NCBI GenBank assembly: GCA_902619265.1
Contig: CACNDL010000007.1
Span: 1-47,992, forward strand
Direction of reading: 5' to 3'
Source of the DNA: an uncultured SAR86 cluster bacterium
GTDB lineage: Bacteria > Pseudomonadota > Gammaproteobacteria > Magnimaribacterales > TMED112
Length of the DNA stretch: 47,992 nucleotides
The notes below the pieces were generated by a model. It saw only the letters and a list, made by a program, of their open reading frames with translations. It made no database searches and was not told the origin of the DNA. The number at the start of each line of letters is the position of its first letter. Position 1 is the first letter of the stretch. Below are positions 37,406 through 47,671 of the stretch, piece after piece. The translations under genes and the position numbers were made by a program.

Positions 37406-40136
37406 AAAGAAAGACCAAAAATTAAATTTACCAAAAACTAGCATTCCTATGAAAGCAAGCCTTAACTTAAGGGAGCCTGAAATGTTGAGCGAATGGGACA
37501 AGAGAAATGTCTATAAAAAAATTAGAAAAAATAGGAAAGGAAAAGAAAAATTTATTCTTCACGATGGGCCACCATATGCAAATGGCAATATTCACCTTGG
37601 GCATGCTGTCAATAAAGTTCTTAAAGATATTGTAATCAGATCAAAAACATTAGAAGGATATGATGCTCCTTATATACCAGGTTGGGACTGTCATGGCTTA
37701 CCAATTGAACATCAGGTTGAGAAAAAACTTGGAAAAAAAAGAAGACAAATTGCTCAATCAGATTTTAGAGATCTTTGTAGAGACTATGCTCAGGAACAAA
37801 TAAATATTCAGAAAGACGACTTTATGAGACTAGGCGTTTTTGGCGATTGGGATAAAAGGTATGCTAGCCTCGACCAAAAATTTGAGGGAGATGCAATAAA
37901 TGGTTTTGCAAGAATATTTCACAATGGACATGTTGAAAAGGGCTTTAAACCTGTGCATTGGTGTCCTGAGTGTGGATCATCATTAGCAGAAGCAGAAGTT
38001 GAATATATGGATAAAAATTCTATTGCCATAGATGTTAAATTTGACTTTGATAATAGCAGTAAAGAAAAATTAATTAAGAAATTTAATTTAGATGAGAAAA
38101 AAACTCTTTCATTAATTATTTGGACTACAACACCATGGACCATACCAGGTAATCAGGCAGTATGTGCAAATCCTGAAATTGAATATCTAATTCTTGATTC
38201 TGGGAGTGAATACTCTGTAATAGCGTCTGAACTTGTGAAGAGCTGTCTTAATAGGTGGAGCGATAAAACATATGAACCCACAAATATTTCTTTTAAAGGT
38301 TCTGAGTTAGAAAATTTAAAAGTTCTACATCCACTCTATAAAAGAGAGACACCTTTATTATTTGGTGATCACGTAACTACAGAAACTGGTACAGGTTTTG
38401 TGCACACAGCACCTGCTCATGGTGTTGATGATTTTAATGTCTGTTCAAATGCAGAGATCGAAGTTATAAACCCAATAGCAACGAATAATTGCTATAAAGA
38501 AGATGTCGATTTTTTTTCAGGCGTACATGTTAGAAAAGTTGATCCACTCGTATTAGAGGAGTTACAAAAAAACAATGCATTAATATGCCAAGAAAATTAC
38601 CATCACAGCTATCCACATTGCTGGAGACATAAAACTCCTTTAATTTTCATGGCTACACCACAATGGTTTATTTCAATGACAAAATCTGGATTGCTAGACG
38701 GGGCAAATAGAGCAATACGAGATGTAGATTTTATACCTGATTGGGGCAAAGAGAGGATGGAAATTATGTTGAAAGATAGGCCTGATTGGTGTATTTCAAG
38801 ACAAAGAGATTGGGGTATACCAATACCTTTATTTTATGACAGTGAATCTGGAGAATTACATCCGAATCAAGATAAAATTTTTAATCAAGCATCTGAAGCT
38901 GTAAAAAATTCTGGAATTGATTCTTGGGCAAATATGGACTTAGGAGTTGAGGAAAAAAGCTTTGAGAAATCAAAAGATATCTTCGATGTCTGGTTCGACT
39001 CAGGCATAACACATTACTGTGTTATTGATGAACTTTTTGGCTCTAATACGCAATCTGATCTTTATCTAGAAGGAAGTGATCAACACAGAGGCTGGTTCCA
39101 ATCATCACTACTTACTTCAATTGCGATGAAAGGAATTGCTCCTTATAAGTCTGTTTTGACTCATGGTTTTGTTGTTGATGATGAAGGAAGAAAAATGTCA
39201 AAGTCGATTGGAAACATAGTTACCCCACAAGAAATTATAAAAGATTCAGGCGCAGATATACTTAGGTACTGGATTGCATCTACTGACTTCAGGGGAGAAA
39301 TGGCCTTCTCAAAAGATATTTTTAACAGAGCAATAGATGGATTTAGGCGTATTAGAAACACTATGCGTTTCATGGCTTCAAATCTTTATGACTTCGATCA
39401 AAAATTTGATACTGGTGACTTATTATTTATTGACAAAGTTGTTTTGCATAAAACAAATATTCTTCAGCAAGAAATTAGGGAAAACTATAATAATTATAAT
39501 TTTCACCAAGTTATTTCAAAAATTCTGAATTTCTGTGTAAATGATTTAGGTGGTATGTATTTAGATGTTATTAAAGATAGGCTATACACTATGAAGAGTG
39601 ACTCTATTGGAAGAAGATCAGCACAATATTGTGTAAATGAAATCTTAAATACTATTACAAAATTAATTTCACCAATTTTGCCGTTCACTGCATATGAATT
39701 TAATGAAAATTTACACCCAGGAAAAGGTGAAGAAATTTTTTGTGAGGAATTCCATGACTTGAAAACATTTGCCTCGAAAAGCGATGTAGATGCGTTTGAT
39801 GCATTGCTAGCGTTGAGAGGAAGGGTATACCAGGCAATTGAGGTTGAAAGACAGAATGGAAATATTAAAAATGCTTTAGATTGCGAACTGCAATTAACAT
39901 TAACTAAAACAAATTTTGATTACGCTCAAACTATGAGCTCAGAATTATTAAAATTTTTTATAAGTTCAGGTTGTGAAATCAAATGCGGAGAAAAAGAAAA
40001 AATTATTGTAAAAAAATCGAAGCATGAAAAATGTTCAAGGTGCTGGCATAGAGTTGAAGAGTTAGACTCTAAAAATGTTTGTGCCAGGTGTAACTCAAAT
40101 ATGACTGGAGATGGTGAAATCAGGGGTTTCTTTTAA
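37398..40136 (+). CDS. ileS: Isoleucyl-tRNA synthetase
   Basis: IleS charges tRNA-Ile and edits misactivated valine. The 912-residue class I enzyme has the HIGH-type motif YANGNIHLGHAVNK near 60, the CP1 editing domain with TTTPWTIPGNQAV, a KMSKSIGN motif near 598 and a C-terminal zinc domain with CSRCWHR and CARC. Zinc cysteines and length are of the bacterial type that is sensitive to mupirocin. It abuts lspA directly. Confidence 0.98.
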   Translation: MSEKKDQKLNLPKTSIPMKASLNLREPEMLSEWDKRNVYKKIRKNRKGKEKFILHDGPPYANGNIHLGHAVNKVLKDIVIRSKTLEGYDAPYIPGWDCHGLPIEHQVEKKLGKKRRQIAQSDFRDLCRDYAQEQINIQKDDFMRLGVFGDWDKRYASLDQKFEGDAINGFARIFHNGHVEKGFKPVHWCPECGSSLAEAEVEYMDKNSIAIDVKFDFDNSSKEKLIKKFNLDEKKTLSLIIWTTTPWTIPGNQAVCANPEIEYLILDSGSEYSVIASELVKSCLNRWSDKTYEPTNISFKGSELENLKVLHPLYKRETPLLFGDHVTTETGTGFVHTAPAHGVDDFNVCSNAEIEVINPIATNNCYKEDVDFFSGVHVRKVDPLVLEELQKNNALICQENYHHSYPHCWRHKTPLIFMATPQWFISMTKSGLLDGANRAIRDVDFIPDWGKERMEIMLKDRPDWCISRQRDWGIPIPLFYDSESGELHPNQDKIFNQASEAVKNSGIDSWANMDLGVEEKSFEKSKDIFDVWFDSGITHYCVIDELFGSNTQSDLYLEGSDQHRGWFQSSLLTSIAMKGIAPYKSVLTHGFVVDDEGRKMSKSIGNIVTPQEIIKDSGADILRYWIASTDFRGEMAFSKDIFNRAIDGFRRIRNTMRFMASNLYDFDQKFDTGDLLFIDKVVLHKTNILQQEIRENYNNYNFHQVISKILNFCVNDLGGMYLDVIKDRLYTMKSDSIGRRSAQYCVNEILNTITKLISPILPFTAYEFNENLHPGKGEEIFCEEFHDLKTFASKSDVDAFDALLALRGRVYQAIEVERQNGNIKNALDCELQLTLTKTNFDYAQTMSSELLKFFISSGCEIKCGEKEKIIVKKSKHEKCSRCWHRVEELDSKNVCARCNSNMTGDGEIRGFF

Positions 40137-40589
40137 TTGAAATTCTTTCTCTTATTTCTCACTTTCCTAGGCATTGATTTATCCCTAAAGTGGTACCTCA
40201 ATAATGCAAATATTGAGTCAATAACATTGATACCCTATTTTTTAGATTATTTCCTAACAAAAAATACTGGCATTGCTTTAAGTTTGTTTAGTTCTTCCGG
40301 AAATATAACTCAAATTGTGTTGCTGGTTTTTATTTTCTTAGCTCTTATATTCTTAACCTATACATTTTTAAAAACACGAGATCAAGTTCAAAAGGTAGGT
40401 CTGCTTTTAGTTTTATCAGGCGGCTTTGGTAATTTTATTGAAAGACTTCTTTACGGGGCTGTAACCGATTATTTGCATCTGAGAATAGGAACTACATCAT
40501 TATTTGTTTTTAATTTTGCTGACTTTTTAATTACATTGGGAGCTGTTTTGATAATATTTATTTGGATAAGGGAAGAAAAAAATGTCTAA
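40137..40589 (+). CDS. lspA: Prolipoprotein signal peptidase with Glu in place of a catalytic Asp
   Basis: LspA cleaves lipoprotein signal peptides in the inner membrane. The 150-residue protein has four membrane helices, FLTKNTGIALSLF at 39-51, GGFGNFIERLLYGAVTDYL at 95-113 and FNFADFLITLG at 125-135. The second catalytic aspartate is Asp129 (FNFAD). The first, in the normally invariant GNxxDR, is replaced by Glu102 (GNFIER, codon GAA at 40440). Position between ileS and ispH confirms identity. The start is TTG right after the ileS TAA. It may be active with altered geometry; BamB and BamC depend on such an enzyme. Confidence 0.94.
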   Translation: MKFFLLFLTFLGIDLSLKWYLNNANIESITLIPYFLDYFLTKNTGIALSLFSSSGNITQIVLLVFIFLALIFLTYTFLKTRDQVQKVGLLLVLSGGFGNFIERLLYGAVTDYLHLRIGTTSLFVFNFADFLITLGAVLIIFIWIREEKNV

Positions 40590-41520
40590 AGAAATAGTTT
40601 TAGCAAATCCTAGAGGATTTTGTGCTGGCGTAGATAGAGCGATTGATATCGTTGAAAAATCATTGAAAAAATTCGATCAGCCAGTTTTTGTAAGACATCA
40701 AGTTGTTCATAATAAAAAAGTTGTAGAAGATTTAGAAAAAAAAGGCGTCAAATTCGTTAAAGAAATAGAAGAAATTCCAGATGATGCTGTTGCAATTTTT
40801 AGCGCTCATGGGGTTAGCAAAGCAGTCGAGGATGAAGCTAGACAGAGAAAGTTTATGTATTTTGATGCTACTTGTCCTCTGGTTACTAAAGTGCATTTGG
40901 AAGTTCAAAGACATGCTAGAAAAGGCAGAGATATCGTACTAATTGGTCATAAAGGACATCCTGAAGTTATTGGCACTTTAGGAAGACATCCCGAAGATTC
41001 TGACACTAATATTTATTTAGTTGAAAACCACGATGATATCAATAAATTAGAAATAAATTCAGAAGAATTAGCGTATGTTACACAGACAACATTATCTGTT
41101 GACGACACTCAAGATCTTATAAGGGCACTTCAAGAAAAGTTTCCAACTATTATCGGACCAAGTGCAGATGATATTTGTTATGCAACACAAAATCGACAAG
41201 ATGCTGTAAAGCAACTATCACTTGAGTGTGAGATTGTCCTAGTCATAGGGTCAAAAACAAGCTCTAACTCAAATAGATTGAAAGAATTGGCTGAAAAATG
41301 CGGTACTAAATCTTTTTTGATTGATGGAAAATCAGACATCGATGTCGAATTAATAAGTAACGCTTCTTCAGTAGGCATAACTGCTGGAGCATCTGCGCCA
41401 GAAGAAATAGTTCAAGATGTTATTTCTTTTCTCTATCCGTTGGGCTATCAGTCAGTAAGAAACCTTTCTGAAAATAATGAGACTATGACTTTTAAGCTAC
41501 CAAAAGAGTTATTAGATTAA
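40582..41520 (+). CDS. ispH: 4-hydroxy-3-methylbut-2-enyl diphosphate reductase
   Basis: IspH (LytB) makes IPP and DMAPP from HMBPP, the last MEP-pathway step. The 312-residue protein has the cluster cysteines in PRGFCAGVDRA (Cys12), DATCPLVTKVH and DDICYATQNRQ, plus GHKGHPEVIGT. Length is close to E. coli (316). It overlaps lspA by 8 bases; fkpB, which lies between lspA and ispH in E. coli, is absent. It completes the pathway with ispG located 25 kb upstream. Confidence 0.98.
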   Translation: MSKEIVLANPRGFCAGVDRAIDIVEKSLKKFDQPVFVRHQVVHNKKVVEDLEKKGVKFVKEIEEIPDDAVAIFSAHGVSKAVEDEARQRKFMYFDATCPLVTKVHLEVQRHARKGRDIVLIGHKGHPEVIGTLGRHPEDSDTNIYLVENHDDINKLEINSEELAYVTQTTLSVDDTQDLIRALQEKFPTIIGPSADDICYATQNRQDAVKQLSLECEIVLVIGSKTSSNSNRLKELAEKCGTKSFLIDGKSDIDVELISNASSVGITAGASAPEEIVQDVISFLYPLGYQSVRNLSENNETMTFKLPKELLD

Positions 41521-41544
41521 TTCGTATTGTCTTTTCCAACAGTT

Positions 41545-41550
41545 TAAAAT
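41545..41550 (+). promoter_or_regulatory. Candidate -10 box for ampD, possible leaderless start
   Basis: TAAAAT is followed by exactly 6 bases (CAAATT) and the ampD ATG at 41557, with no ribosome site. Expected transcription start is the A of the ATG. -35 candidates (TTCGTA, 18 bases away) are weak. Confidence 0.4.
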
Positions 41551-41556
41551 CAAATT

Positions 41557-42081
41557 ATGAGCTTATCGATTAAAAATCACCTAATAGAGAGAGCAGATTA
41601 TTTTAAATCTCCAAATCAGTCAGATAGATCTGAAAATATAGACCTTATAGTGATTCATTGTATAAGTTTGCCAGAAGGTTCTTTTGATAATGACAACCCT
41701 AAGAAATTATTCTTAAACCAATTAGATTTAGATAAACATGACTCTTTTAAATCATTGAAGGGCTTAAAAGTTTCAGCTCATATACTTATAGAACGAAATG
41801 GGTCATTAATTCAATTTGTACCTTTTAATAAATGCGCATGGCATGCAGGCGAATCAAATTATGCTGGACGGGATAGTTGTAACGAATTCTCAATAGGTAT
41901 AGAACTTAAAGGCTCAATAAAGCAAGAATTTACAAGTAAGCAGTATTCAGTATTAAATGATTTGCTTTATACACTTAAAGAAGAGTATGGAGAAATGAAT
42001 ATTGTTGGACATAGCGAAATTGCACCAAATCGTAAAAATGACCCTGGGCCTTTTTTTAATTGGGACATGATCAATGTTTGA
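41557..42081 (+). CDS. ampD: N-acetyl-anhydromuramoyl-L-alanine amidase AmpD
   Basis: AmpD is the cytoplasmic zinc amidase that cuts the peptide from anhydro-muropeptides during cell-wall recycling. The 174-residue amidase_2 protein has the first zinc His in IDLIVIHCIS, the conserved SAHILIERNG and WHAGES segments, and the last ligands His and Asp in VGHSEIAPNRKNDPGP. No signal peptide, as expected for AmpD. It overlaps the ampG-like gene by 8 bases, which fits joint function: AmpG imports the substrate of AmpD. Confidence 0.95.
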   Translation: MSLSIKNHLIERADYFKSPNQSDRSENIDLIVIHCISLPEGSFDNDNPKKLFLNQLDLDKHDSFKSLKGLKVSAHILIERNGSLIQFVPFNKCAWHAGESNYAGRDSCNEFSIGIELKGSIKQEFTSKQYSVLNDLLYTLKEEYGEMNIVGHSEIAPNRKNDPGPFFNWDMINV

Positions 42082-43630
42082 GAAATTAAAAAATACACAA
42101 TTTAACTTTATCTTTTTGGGCATTTCTGCAGCTATGCCTAGTTTTGCTTTAGGCATACCTTTTGGTTTATGGCTTCTGTCTGCAGGTGTTACTAAACAAA
42201 CATTAGGATTGGTTACAGTTTCATCAATTATTGTTGCATTAAATTTTTTATGGTCGCCTTTTATAAACAGAATAAAGTTACCAGCTCTTTATAATTTTCT
42301 AGGCCTTAGAAGGTCATGGATACTTATTTCACAAATCTCATTAGGAGCTTTACTTCTACTCTTATCAATTCTTGATCCAAATCAAAATTTAACAACTGTA
42401 GTATTAGTAGCATGTCTGATTTATTTTTTCTCTTCCGTTCAAGATATTGCACTTGACGCATACAGAGTTGAATACGACCAATACTTTAAAGCTGAAAATC
42501 TAGCAACTATCTATCAAATTGGATATAAAATTGGTGCATTCCTGATAGGCGCGCAAGTATATGGAATAATCGGAGCGGAAAATTGGCAAGCAATTTACCT
42601 TTATCTTGGGTTGTTAATGTTCTTCCTTACTTTAATAACTTTGCTGAGCATGAGAGTAAAAGAAGCAAACCTTTCAGAATCCTCATTTAATCAATTTTTT
42701 TCAGCCTTCAAAAATCTCTTAAAAAAAGACAATGTAATAATCTTATTATTGCTCGTAGGAATTTATAAAATATCTGACATTGTCCTAGGCCCTATGGCAG
42801 CTGCATTATATACAGAAGTTGGTCTAAATAAAGCTGATTATCTGCAACAAAAAAGCTACTTTAACTTCTTAGCTACATTTGTAGGTTCTGGTTTGGCTTT
42901 GTGGACGATTAAGAAATTTAAAATTGAATTGACTATGTTTGTGGGAGCTCTTTTTGTGGTGAGCACAAATATGCTTTTTTCTTACTTATACCTATTTCCG
43001 AGCTATTTTAATTTCATAGGTATTAATTTTTTAGACACCATAGCTCAAGCATTTACAGCAGTATGTTTCATTACATACTTGGTAAGTCAAGTTGATAGAC
43101 GCTATACAGCAATTCAATATGCCTTTTTAGCTTCCTTAGTAATCATTCCCGGAACGTTGTTAAAGGGAACCTCAGGATTTCTAACAGATAGTCTTGGTTT
43201 CTATAATTTCTTTCTTTTAATGGGACTAATTGGGGCGCCTTCAATATGTTTATCATACCTTCTTATAAAAGAATTCAAATTCGATATGCAAAATAACCTA
43301 AGAATAGCGGGGATTGCCCTAATAATGATAATTTTCACATTTTCCTTATTTGATATTCCTCAATCAAATTTTGATGGATTGAGTGATAAATTCATGCATT
43401 TTTCTGCTTATTTATTATTATCTTTGCTGATATTTAGAGCTAGTTTAACTTTTACAAAAGCTTTACTCTTTATAGGGCTTATTTTATTAGGCGTGCTTAT
43501 TGAAGCATTGCAATACACTTCAGGTTTGAGGAATTTTGAGTATATGGATATAATAGCCAACTCCTTAGGTATTTTAGTAGGTTTTTTAATTCTCAGAATT
43601 AGAGAGAAAGCCTTGAAAATTATAGACTAA
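42074..43630 (+). CDS. ampG: AmpG-like muropeptide permease fused to a VanZ-like domain
   Basis: Residues 1 to ~400 are an MFS permease of the AmpG type (start FLGISAAMPSFALGIPFGLWL, then SSVQDIALDAYRVE at 120-133 and a KGTSGFLTDSLGFYNFF segment), importing anhydro-muropeptides. Residues ~408-510 add four hydrophobic helices with VanZ-like signatures: SDKFMHFSAYLLLSLL (437-452), GVLIEALQ (473-480) and DIIANSLGILVG (492-503). VanZ proteins are known from teicoplanin resistance. The fusion is in one uninterrupted frame. Linkage to ampD supports a recycling role; the purpose of the tail is unknown. Confidence 0.88.
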   Translation: MFEKLKNTQFNFIFLGISAAMPSFALGIPFGLWLLSAGVTKQTLGLVTVSSIIVALNFLWSPFINRIKLPALYNFLGLRRSWILISQISLGALLLLLSILDPNQNLTTVVLVACLIYFFSSVQDIALDAYRVEYDQYFKAENLATIYQIGYKIGAFLIGAQVYGIIGAENWQAIYLYLGLLMFFLTLITLLSMRVKEANLSESSFNQFFSAFKNLLKKDNVIILLLLVGIYKISDIVLGPMAAALYTEVGLNKADYLQQKSYFNFLATFVGSGLALWTIKKFKIELTMFVGALFVVSTNMLFSYLYLFPSYFNFIGINFLDTIAQAFTAVCFITYLVSQVDRRYTAIQYAFLASLVIIPGTLLKGTSGFLTDSLGFYNFFLLMGLIGAPSICLSYLLIKEFKFDMQNNLRIAGIALIMIIFTFSLFDIPQSNFDGLSDKFMHFSAYLLLSLLIFRASLTFTKALLFIGLILLGVLIEALQYTSGLRNFEYMDIIANSLGILVGFLILRIREKALKIID

Positions 43631-43640
43631 AGACCTAAAT
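43612..43640 (+). promoter_or_regulatory. Heat-shock (sigma-32-like) promoter for groES-groEL
   Basis: CTTGAAA at 43612-43618 is a perfect sigma-32 -35 element. After 14 bases comes ACCTAAAT (43633-43640), a partial match to the CCCCATNT -10 element. The -35 lies within the last codons of ampG. Transcription would start near 43647, giving a leader of about 22 bases that includes GGAGG at 43654. No CIRCE inverted repeat is seen. Confidence 0.5.
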
Positions 43641-43668
43641 AGATTTTGTTATTGGAGGATAACTTAAA

Positions 43669-45608
<1,940 letters not shown>

Positions 45609-45632
45609 TTACTAATAATTACACTAAAAAAT

Positions 45633-45659
45633 GGGAGCTATATGCTCCCTTTTTTTTTG
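45633..45659 (+). terminator. Rho-independent terminator after groEL
   Basis: GGGAGC (45633-45638), a 5-base loop TATAT and GCTCCC (45644-45649) form a 6-pair GC-rich stem, followed by a run of nine to ten T. This is the only convincing intrinsic terminator in the window. Confidence 0.93.
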
Positions 45660-45694
45660 TCTTACATTACAATAATAAAGAGAGGAGTTGCAAA

Positions 45695-46354
45695 ATGTTC
45701 GAATATTTATCTCAAATTGACAGGTTTTTACATGTATTGTTTGGTATTACATGGATTGGACTACTATATTATTTCAATTTTGTTGGCGCGGGCTATCTAA
45801 AGGAAGCGTCTCCCGAAGGAAAAAAAGATGTCTTATTAAAATTACAACCGAATGCTCTATGGTATTTTAGATGGGCAGCACTATTCACTTTTTTAACTGG
45901 CTTATATTTGCTTTGGTATCTTGATTATAAGAACAGTTATAGTATCGGTATTTCATTGGGGTCGCTAATGGCAACAATAATGTTTTTGAATGTTTGGTTA
46001 ATCATTTGGCCTAACCAAAAAAAAGTGATAGCTGGGACTGAGGATGCAGCAGAAGCAGGAGCTAAAGCAGCTTTGGCTTCAAGAACTAACACATTATTCT
46101 CATTTCCAATGCTCTATTTCATGATTTATTCTGCGCACATTAGTGATGGGAAGAACTATTTCTATGAAATACCAGGAGTTGCAGCTTCAGGTTGGAACAT
46201 GCCAGCCCTATATGTTGGAACTGCAATAATTTTAGCTATTGAAGCGAATGCGATTTTTGGCAAAATGAGAAAATTTATGGAATCTGTGAAAGCTGTTATA
46301 CATTCTGGTCTAATACTTACTGTATTATTTGCTTTGTTAGTTTATTACTATTGA
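45695..46354 (+). CDS. Membrane protein resembling the N-terminal domain of urate oxidase PuuD
   Basis: The 219-residue protein has about six or seven hydrophobic helices. Its start FLHVLFGITWIGLLYYFNF, the FRWAALFTFLTGLYLLW segment and NVWLIIWPNQKKVI resemble the urate-oxidase N-terminal (DUF989/PuuD) family. Histidines and tryptophans in the helices could bind heme. The cytochrome c domain found in full PuuD is absent, and no purine genes adjoin, so urate oxidation is doubtful. A good ribosome site (GAGGAG) precedes the ATG. Its end overlaps the convergent corB-like gene by 7 bases. Confidence 0.65.
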   Translation: MFEYLSQIDRFLHVLFGITWIGLLYYFNFVGAGYLKEASPEGKKDVLLKLQPNALWYFRWAALFTFLTGLYLLWYLDYKNSYSIGISLGSLMATIMFLNVWLIIWPNQKKVIAGTEDAAEAGAKAALASRTNTLFSFPMLYFMIYSAHISDGKNYFYEIPGVAASGWNMPALYVGTAIILAIEANAIFGKMRKFMESVKAVIHSGLILTVLFALLVYYY

Positions 46355-47571
46355 TCAGATATTTTTGAAACTTTTACTTGTTTAACTTTATTCGACTCAA
46401 TTTTATGCGTTTCAAGTTTGTAATCATCTAACTCAATACAGATATTATTTGTAGGTATTTGGTTTAAATGATCAATAATTAAACCGTTTAGAGTTTTTGC
46501 TCCTTCCTCGGGCAAATCCCATTCCATTTTCTTATTGAGCTCTCTAATTATTGTTGAACCATCAGCAATTATTGAATCTTCATCCACAATTTCATACTCA
46601 TCTTCTGGCTCTTCACTATTAAATTGTCCAACAATCTGCTCAATGAGATCTTCGAGGGTAATTAATCCAGTAACCTCTCCATATTCGTCTACAACTAAAG
46701 CAACTTCTGATCCATTTTTTTGAAAGTTTTTCAATTGTGCAAATAATTGTGTACTTTCAGGGACATAATAAGTCTCTATTAAAAAGTCTGTTAAATCATT
46801 TCTGAAGTTTTCAAGTTCTTCAATTTCTTTAGCATGAATAAAACCCAGAATTTCTGACTCATTTTCCTTATATACGGGATAAAATCTATTTCTTTCCTCA
46901 TTATTAAAATTATCTATATCATTCAAATCAAGTTTTTTAACTTGATCCATCGGAATTAAAATATCTTGAACAGAAAGCTCTTTAAGATCTAGCAAAGATT
47001 TCATAGCCTCCATCTCTTCTTTATCAACTTGTTCTGTATCTTTTTCTAAAACTGATTTTAGTTCTTGTCTATTGAGGCTTTGGGCAAAATAGTTTTCGCC
47101 ACCCTTTACACCAGTTATCCATGAACTAAAAAAGTTAAGAATTCTAGAAAGCCATCCAAAATAATTCGTTAAAAATTCTAGAATTATGCTTGCAGGGTAA
47201 GCAACAGCTTCTGGTTTCTTTGCCGCAAAGTTTTTTGGTGCTATTTCAGCAAAGATTATCACCAAAACAGTAAGAATTAGCGTACCTACCCAAACATACT
47301 CATCGCCAAATTCTTTAATAACAAAGTAAGTTAAAAGTGCTGATGCAGAAATATTTACTAAATTATTACCTATTAAGATTACACCTAACACCTCATTAAT
47401 TTTATTTCTTAATGAATTGACTCTTTTTGCAGATTTTTGGCCACTCTCAGCGGCGCTATCTAACTTTATTTGGTTGATGGCAGTAATAGAGGTTTCTGAC
47501 CCTGAGAAGAAAGCAGATATAAATATTAATACTATAAGAACTAAAATCAGTACTAAGCCAAAATTATCCAT
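46348..47571 (-). CDS. CNNM/CorB-type transporter protein (DUF21, CBS pair, CorC_HlyC)
   Basis: The 407-residue protein has a DUF21 membrane region (residues 1-~140, four helices, start FGLVLILVLIVLIFISAFFSGSETSITAI), a CBS pair (about 200-320, with ILIPMDQVKKLDL and VDEYGEVTGLITLEDLIEQIVG), and a CorC_HlyC domain at the end. Such proteins act in Mg2+/Co2+ efflux or homeostasis. In E. coli corB (yfjD) lies close to ffh-rpsP; here it is directly divergent from rpsP. An exact CorB assignment is not certain, hence no symbol. Confidence 0.88.
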   Translation of the reverse strand: MDNFGLVLILVLIVLIFISAFFSGSETSITAINQIKLDSAAESGQKSAKRVNSLRNKINEVLGVILIGNNLVNISASALLTYFVIKEFGDEYVWVGTLILTVLVIIFAEIAPKNFAAKKPEAVAYPASIILEFLTNYFGWLSRILNFFSSWITGVKGGENYFAQSLNRQELKSVLEKDTEQVDKEEMEAMKSLLDLKELSVQDILIPMDQVKKLDLNDIDNFNNEERNRFYPVYKENESEILGFIHAKEIEELENFRNDLTDFLIETYYVPESTQLFAQLKNFQKNGSEVALVVDEYGEVTGLITLEDLIEQIVGQFNSEEPEDEYEIVDEDSIIADGSTIIRELNKKMEWDLPEEGAKTLNGLIIDHLNQIPTNNICIELDDYKLETHKIESNKVKQVKVSKISDQ

Positions 47572-47671
47572 TCGTGTAATAAATAAAATTAATCAAAAAA
47601 ATAAGAAATAATTTGTGAATCTTCGCTAGAAAAGGTGTAAAATGCCATTTTCAAATATTATACAGCAAAAA
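47572..47671. promoter_or_regulatory. Divergent promoter region between corB-like gene and rpsP
   Basis: At 100 bases this is the longest gap in the window. For rpsP, TTGTGA (47613-47618) and TAAAAT (47638-47643) with a 19-base spacer form a possible promoter giving a leader of about 22 bases; TATTAT at 47656, 10 bases before the ATG, is an alternative. No Shine-Dalgarno sequence precedes rpsP. No stable hairpin or RNA gene is seen. Confidence 0.35.

Noticed and set aside
43631-43668. CIRCE/HrcA operator upstream of groES
   Set aside because: No TTAGCACTC-N9-GAGTGCTAA inverted repeat is visible; a sigma-32-like promoter fits better.
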